From: Phycomyces blakesleeanus NRRL 1555(-)
Lineage: Eukaryota > Mucoromycota > Mucoromycetes > Mucorales > Phycomycetaceae
Assembly: GCF_001638985.1 (NCBI RefSeq)
Contig: NW_017265145.1
Coordinates: 1,116,001-1,180,000, forward strand
Reading direction: 5' to 3'
DNA length: 64,000 nucleotides
The notes beneath the pieces are model-generated. The model worked only from the letters and a program-made list of their open reading frames with translations. It ran no database searches and had not been told where the DNA came from. The number at the start of each line of letters is the position of its first letter. Position 1 is the first letter of the stretch. Shown piece by piece: positions 57,482-64,000 of the stretch. Position numbers and translations under genes: made by a program.

Positions 57482-60400
57482 TTCTATTATATTTATTTAT
57501 ATTATATTAATTAATTAAGAAAGAAAAGCAAAGAGAGAGAGAGAATAATTAACAATATTTTTCTCTCTCTCTCTTGTTTGGTTGTCTGTACTACAAAATA
57601 GCCTGTAATAATAATAATCTAATTAACAAGCCAATCATATTGTCTTTTATCGTAAAAGATGCTTTTGTAAATAATTAGTAACACTTGGACAATCCTATAC
57701 ATCAATTAGATTAGATTCCAAGCCCTTTTTTTTTTCTTTTTCTTTCCACAAAAATATATTCAATTCAATTCAGTATAAATCAGTGGCAATTTTTCTTTAT
57801 TTTTACTTTATTTTTCTTGGTGAGGGGGAGGTTGATTATTTGGTTATTTTGATTGGCTGGAAGGATAAATAAGGTCAAACTAATTTGTTATTTTTTTTTA
57901 AAGAACAGAAATAAAATATACATATTATATATTATATATATTTATTAATGTATTTTGTGGGCGAACCTTGCAAGTTTAAACCAAAAAAAAAAACAACAAA
58001 AAAGGGGGTGGTCAAAAAAAATTAAAGATTTTTTTTTTAGACTTTAATTTACACTATTAGTTTAAGAATAAATAAAAAAATAAAAAAATAAAATAAAATA
58101 GAGAGAGAGAGAGAGAAATGGGGTCTTCTTAATTGCACCTTTTTTCTTCTTTTTCTTATCTGTCTACCGCTAATATATAGCTATAGCTATGTTCTCACAT
58201 TTTGTACTTTTGCTTTCCTTTATCTTGGACTCTTGGCACACTAAAATAAACTTTAGCCTATTTTATTTCCACATGATGGTTATATATACATACAAATTAT
58301 TATTTTTATAATAATTGAAATAGTCTATTGCTGTCATATTAGCTTTTACAAGGAGTAACCAAAGATAGATAAAGAGAAAAAAAAATTAGAGGGGCAAGAA
58401 AGAAAGAAAGGTATAATTTTTTATGTTTTGAATTTACGCATATAACACACACATACAAAATAATAATAAAGAAAAAGGCCAATCATTTTATTCTATCTTT
58501 TTCTTAACTGGTGTGCTTTGAAAACGATGGTTACCAGTAGGTAAATCACTAAAGAGTTATAAAATAAAAACTATCAATTAATGGATAATTAGCTCTAGCT
58601 ACAAATAATCAAGTACATGAAACACGCATAAATGCATAAGAAAGAAAGAAAGAGAGAGAGAAAGATATTCCTGTTGCTGCATTTATACTTTATTTATTTA
58701 TGCATTCATGCATTTTATTCTTTGAGCTTATATATTTTGTAGTCTGTAGTTATGGCCTCTCCTTCAAGTGTTTTTTTTTTGTTTTTGTTTTTATTCTATT
58801 AATTAATTAATTAATTAATTATTTGACTTGACTTGATTTGATTTGATTGTTTGTTTGAGTGATGAGGCAATCGAGCAATCGAGAAATCGAGAAATCGAGA
58901 AATCGAGCGATCGAATGGACTAAATGACTAAATGACTCAATGACTCAATGACTGAATATTTAATTTAATTGATTTTATTTTTATAGATATATATTGGGGG
59001 AGTAAAAAGATAAACGAGAAGAAGAGGGGGGGATGATATTCTTAAATGCTGATTCTGGCAAGTCAATTTTAAGCCAAGTTTTATTACCCTCATTTTAAAA
59101 CCTTGTTAAACTTTGGCTACTTTATAAACGAATAGCATGTTATTTATTTATATCTTGTGAATCATTTAAATGTATATACACACACTATCTTTCTTATTCT
59201 ATGGTGTATGGTATATTTTGTATGAAATGATAAATAAATCACCAGTTTTTCTATTCATTCGTTTCTTGATTTCCATTTGCGTGTCTAGCGTCTAATTTCT
59301 TTTTAGTGTGTGAAATAATAGAGAGAATGATAATAATAAATAAATAAAAATTAGCATTACAAAATAATAACGGGAAAAAGAAATATAGCACTATTGATCC
59401 TAATTACAAATATGATCATGATCATTATCATAATCACCCAAAAAATAAATAAAATATCCTTCTTTTCCCTATTTAGATTAACCCTCAATTTACTCGATAT
59501 TTTCTATTAAAGTATATAGTAAGATAAATAAATAAATAATATATATATATATATATATATAATTGTAAGTGAGAGACAAAGGGAAAGTAGGGAAGGAAAA
59601 AAAAAGAGGGGGAGGGGGGGATTATCAAATATACATATAATTAATTAATTGATTGATTATTTTGTATTTTGTATTTTTTTTTTAAAAAAAAAAACAAAAT
59701 AGTCAAAATCAGATCTTTTACATTTTTGCACATTTTTATAAATTTATAAATTTACAAATGTTGTGTATGTATAATATATTATTTTTTATCGATAAAAAAA
59801 AATAGAGACAAAATAATCTGGTTGAATTGAACAATTCGTCTGTCTGTCTGTCTACCCCTTTCCTTTTCTCCCTTATTTTCCCTATACTTTTATATATATA
59901 TATATTTGTGTTTGATATTTCTTGTCTACAACTTTATAATCTTTATTTGATCTATTTATTTTCTACTCCAGAGTCTGTGCCAAGATAACCAATAACCTAC
60001 TCAATAGTAAAGAAACGTTATTCACTATTTCTTTATTTTCCATCTCATTCCATTCCTTTCCTTCCCCCTTTTCTCCTTCTTTTATATACAAACATACATA
60101 TTCCCCCCCTCTCTCTCTCTCCTCCTTCTTGTATGTATATACCTTGGAGCATTGGTTATTTATTGTCAAAGGAACAATTGCAACAACAGCAACAAATCAA
60201 ATAAAAGAAAATTACTTGTTCCTTAAAAAAAAAAGCCAACAACACCAAACACAGGAGATGGAAAAATAAACAACTTTTTGTAAATAGGTAAAAAAAAAAA
60301 TGTGCATATCAAGAAATAAGTATCTATAATCTTCTATGACCAAGAATGTCCATATTATTCTTTTTGAGAAACACGCTTCTTTTCCTATGTTGCCTTGGTT

Positions 60401-61683
60401 ACTTACCCCTCTTATACTTCTCCTTCTTGGCTATCTATCTATTTAGATTGCATTATAATTCACCACATACTTGTACACATGTGGATATGCACACAACTCT
60501 ATACACTACACCCTTCACTCATAATTTTATTTTATTTTATTTTTAAATTAATAAGAAATATAGCACATGCAACTTTGCCTCTAATGGTTACTTTGGTGGC
60601 ACAATGAATAAATAAATAAATAAAGAAAGCTCTTTTCCTCATATTCTATTCAAATCCTCTAATGCGTTTTAACTTTATCAATACTCTAATAAAAATACAT
60701 CATATCTATAAAATATAATAAACCCAAAGAAAAACAGACTTTTGCTCTCCCCCTTTTTTCGTTACATATTGTATGTATGCACCATTCTGTATAGAACATC
60801 AAAAGCTAGAAACAACAGAAGCTTTCACACACTATATATTATTCATAGTGAACAATCAAGGTGTACCCATGTGTATCTACATACGCTAAGCCATATTTGT
60901 ATCTATCTATGATATCTCAAGAAATCTCTATAGAAATAAAACATCAATTAGTCAAAGATTCATTTGATTGCTGTTGGTTTTTATAATCCAAGGGTAGAAA
61001 TGAATACAATACCATAAGAGGGTCCTTGATTGTAGTAAAACAAAAGTGTGTTGAATAAGGATCTCTATCAATCTAGAGCCTAATCTTCTTCTTCTTTATA
61101 CAAACAGTCAATAGTAGTTGGCAGTAGAGTGACTGCCATTCTTAATGCGTATGATCTTTACCAGTAAGCTTAATTTCCTTTTTATTTTATTTTTCCTTTT
61201 TTGGCCTGACTTTTTTTTATTATAATTAGATAATTGGACATGATGTGCTTGTGTGCAAGAGTGTATGTGCTTCTTACTGTTATTTTATTTTTATTTTTTT
61301 GGCTTTAATTTCTTGTGCTATGGATTTTGTGTATTTTCTTTGTACTACAATAATTACAGTCTCTCCCAACACCTCTTTATATAGCCTGCTCAATAATAAC
61401 AGCAACAAAGAACGATTGGAAAATTATACGTTTTAGAAGCATTGGATTTTGTTTGTCTATAGAATAAAATAAAATAAAAAGTGAAAGCAAGAAAAGAAGA
61501 CCTTTTTCTTGGTATGTCTCATAAAAAAAAAATCAAAAAAAAAATCAAATTCAATTGAAACGAATCTAATCTCAGCAATCAAAATCAAATTAAAATAATA
61601 AAATAATAAAATAATTAAATGATTAATATCTTCTTTCTTCTATATACAAACTCGACAAACCAATTATACACCAAAACATCATA
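57482..61683. other. 4.2-kb divergent intergenic region
   Basis: Between the hydrolase-like gene (minus) and the GT49 gene (plus). Extremely AT-rich with many microsatellites (ATTA near 58798-58820, TA at 59539-59561), purine/pyrimidine runs, a T(10)A(11) junction at 59674-59694 and the 8-bp repeats at 58868-58956. No gene is supported. Confidence 0.45.
58868..58956. repeat. Two adjacent 8-bp minisatellites
   Basis: 58868-58914 is built on CGAGAAAT (with CGAGCAAT and CGAGCGAT variants). Directly after it, 58917-58956 is built on AATGACTA/AATGACTC. Both have an 8-bp period but unrelated sequence. Confidence 0.7.
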
Positions 61684-63662
61684 ATGTCAACGCCATCACT
61701 AAAAGATGGCCGGGCAACAACAGCCCTCGAAATAGGGCCTGGAATATTTCGCTCAAAAGAATCCAAGCAGTCTGTCCATCAACGCAAAATATCCTTGTCT
61801 TCCGCATGTCCACCTACTGGTGCTCGTTTACCAAAGGCACACTCCAGATACTTTTATTGGCCAGAGTTTTTTTCTTTAGACAAATTGCTATCACTATTAT
61901 CAACATCATCATCATCATCATCAACAGCAACAACAACAACGCCAACGCCAACTAGAAATTGGATACGAAAATTGGTCAGGACAAGAGCAGTAAGATATCT
62001 TGGCTGGGCATATGTTCTCTTTAGTATCTGCATTGCCACCGGTCATCTATTTCTCTGGTCAAATGGACCAACCACAGGCAAGTCAAATAAATAAATAAAT
62101 ATTAAAATTGCCAAGATTTTACGGATTACTAAACCAACCGACAAATATTTGTGTATAACATCAAATTCTATAGATTCAGTCAATCCACTCACAGCACAAC
62201 CACAATCATCATCACCGGATTCAGCAATAATATCCCCGGATCTAATCCCACCAGACAACCCATCTCTACTCAACACACTCTCCCCTCGTCTCCGTCTCTC
62301 CAAAATGCTCAGCAAATCACTAGTCAAATCCGAACACATCCGTCCATATTGGTTCTTGTCCGATGCCACACCTGCCCAAGACGCTCTCACGCTTGCTACT
62401 GTCATGACACTTGACCAGTGGTCTGATCTTGTACATATCGCGAATCTCTGGCAAGGTAAGCAAACAAATGTATATATATATATATATATATATAAGAATG
62501 AATATTTTTTTTAACACTCACACTTATAATTATACTTGTATGTTCGTAGGTCCTATCTCAGTCACACTCCAGGTTCCCACGGAAGTTGGCCTGAGTCCAA
62601 GTGCAATTGTAGGCCGGCTGCTACGAATCAAAGACGAGTATGAAGCCGAGGCTGTTCTCAAAAAGCATGTCGACATCCACCTCGTTCTTCGTCCTACGCA
62701 GGAAAACCAACCTAGTCTTGGTGGATTCCAGGAAGCGCGTAACATTGCCCGCCTATTCAGTCGATCCGAGTTTGTTGTACATGTGCCCATTAAAACCCAG
62801 TGGATATCTGATCTCGCAAAGTCGGTCCAAACCTACGCTTCTTTGCTTCGGGATGGCGATCTCTTGGTCGTGCCCACATTTGCCCATCCTGCCGTTGCCA
62901 ATATCGATGACATTAATGGCCTCAGTGCTGCCAATTCTGCTGCTGCTGCTGCTGCTGCTGCCATCCAGGCTCATGCTCCTCAGGGATTCGATTGGCCGTT
63001 TGACAAAGAAACTCTGTTGGACCAGGTAGAGGAAGGTCGAATCGGGTTGCTCGACTATCATTGGGGGCTCAATGAAGGACCCACGTCGTACGAGGAATGG
63101 CAAGCAGCAGACACGCCCTATCTTGTGACTGACTATAGCTATCACTACGGCCCTGTCTACATATCCACTCGCAAAGGACACCCATGGTATGTATAATAAG
63201 TCCAAGATTTTATTTTATTTTATTTAGTGTATAATTAGATATAATGTGCTGTGATTTAATGAAATGTCTGTTAGGTGTGAGGAACGGTTTGAAGATGCTC
63301 TTCCGGCTTGTATCTATTCAGCCTATCTTGCAGGAGCAGATCTGTGGGTACTTCCAAACGACTACATCTTAAGGACAGGCCAAGAGCCCGAGAATACTCT
63401 TTCAGGAGAAGCAGTGAGTGGATAGATATCTACAGAGTAAATTGATTTATTGATTTATCTTTTTTTTTTAAAAAAAAATTATTAGCGCAAGATTCAATTG
63501 CAACTGTACAAAAATTATCGCATTGAGCAGTGTGTCTTTTACGCAAGAAAGTTTGACCAGAGCCAAGAATTTGGATCCGAGCGCTCGAGTCACATAAAGC
63601 AAGAGTGCACCAAAGTTATCGGTAGTCTTAGAAAGCAAGAAATGATCAGCAAGAAGCCTTAG
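61684..63662 (+). CDS. Golgi glycosyltransferase family 49 (LARGE-like) protein
   Basis: GT49 enzymes are type II Golgi membrane proteins that transfer glucuronic acid or related sugars. Exons 61684-62077, 62174-62455, 62550-63186, 63275-63413 and 63486-63662 give 542 residues. A cytosolic lead with a serine run is followed by one membrane anchor at about residues 103-125 (RYLGWAYVLFSICIATGHL). The catalytic domain has LDQWSDLVHIANLWQGPISV, QEARNIARLFSRSEFVVHVP, a DGDLLVVP segment, TDYSYHYGPVYISTRKGHPW and CEERFEDALPACIYSAYLAG followed by ADLWVLPNDYILRTGQ, matching the (D/E)ERF...LPN end of GT49. Intron 1 (62078-62173) begins GCAAGT and only a GC-AG splice keeps the frame. The acceptor sugar in this fungus is unknown. 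Confidence 0.82.
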
Positions 63663-64000
63663 TTGGTTTAGTTTTTAGACCTTGGATATATCGATTATCC
63701 AAGCTACACAATGTGTGTGTGTATGTAGGATGAATGGCAGCATTTTTGGATTCTTTTGTCATTCTTACTCTGTACTTAATTATTTATTATATTTTTATTA
63801 TCAAAAAAAGAAAGAAAGAAAGAGAGTTCAAACAGGTTTTTTTTACAACCTAATTAATATTCATTCTTCTATAGACATCTTTTACTTTTTCTATCTATTT
63901 ATTCATTAATCAATTAATTTATATAAAACTCTTCATTCAAACACGTAGAATGATCAATGTACTTTATAAGCTGGAATATCAATTGTGTATAACGTAAGGT
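63663..64000. other. 3' flank of the GT49 gene
   Basis: 338 bp to the window edge, AT-rich with a GT repeat near 63710 and GAAA repeats near 63808. No gene seen. Confidence 0.5.

Noticed and set aside
1..64000. tRNA, rRNA or CRISPR features
   Set aside because: No TTCRANTC-type arm in a cloverleaf context, no rRNA-like block and no regularly spaced repeats were seen on reading.

Overview
The window reads as nuclear DNA of an early-diverging (Mucoromycota-type) filamentous fungus. Genes are broken by many short introns (mostly about 45-165 nt), intergenic DNA is very AT-rich with long A/T homopolymers and microsatellites, and the gene content (EFR3, bc1 core protein 1, Slm-type PH protein, velvet and WOPR regulators, HPP protein, ATP-type PEPCK) is fungal. 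No tRNA, rRNA, CRISPR or bacterial-style operon was seen. Exon boundaries were assembled by hand from reading frame, phase and splice motifs.

Layout. 1-2.4 kb: EFR3 (minus, 3' end cut by the window edge). 2.4-8.4 kb: a gene-poor stretch with two relics, a decayed Fanzor/TnpB-like gene (about 4-5.2 kb) and a frameshifted copy of a secreted six-cysteine family (6.2-7.0 kb). 8.4-13.9 kb: three tightly packed plus-strand genes, bc1 core protein 1, an FHIT hydrolase with a possible 5-nt microexon, and an Slm1/2-like F-BAR/PH protein. 14.2 kb: a Tc1/mariner-type MITE with TA duplications. 15.2-22.3 kb: two paralogous MFS anion:cation symporters (minus). 24-27 kb: a Ptc7-type mitochondrial PP2C phosphatase convergent with a HERP-like ubiquitin-domain ER membrane protein.

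31.3-37.9 kb is the most distinctive region. Four tandem paralogs encode secreted, probably GPI-anchored proteins with six conserved cysteines, one phase-1 intron at the same place, and a TATA element about 50-70 bp before the ATG. Their second exon resembles the C-terminal part of Cu/Zn superoxide dismutases, but the copper-binding histidines are missing, so they look like a non-enzymatic, locally amplified SOD-fold surface family. The relic at 6.2-7.0 kb is a dead fifth member and a short fragment at 31.0 kb may be a sixth.

38.4-46.3 kb: a velvet-domain regulator (minus), a UPF0047/YjbQ protein whose promoter holds a 159-bp imperfect palindrome with TTACGTCACGTAA motifs, an HPP membrane protein and a large acidic BAG-domain protein. 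51-57.5 kb: PEPCK (gluconeogenesis), a Gti1/Pac2 (WOPR) regulator, an alkaline ceramidase with three GC-AG introns, and a small alpha/beta-hydrolase-like protein. 61.7-63.7 kb: a GT49 (LARGE-like) Golgi glycosyltransferase. Five introns in the window appear to use GC-AG splice sites, against about 56 introns modelled in all.

The genes do not form one pathway. Themes that recur are membrane lipids and signalling (EFR3, Slm-like, alkaline ceramidase), mitochondria (core protein 1, Ptc7) and cell surface or secretion (SOD-like cluster, GT49, HERP). Two developmental regulators, velvet and WOPR, lie about 15 kb apart.
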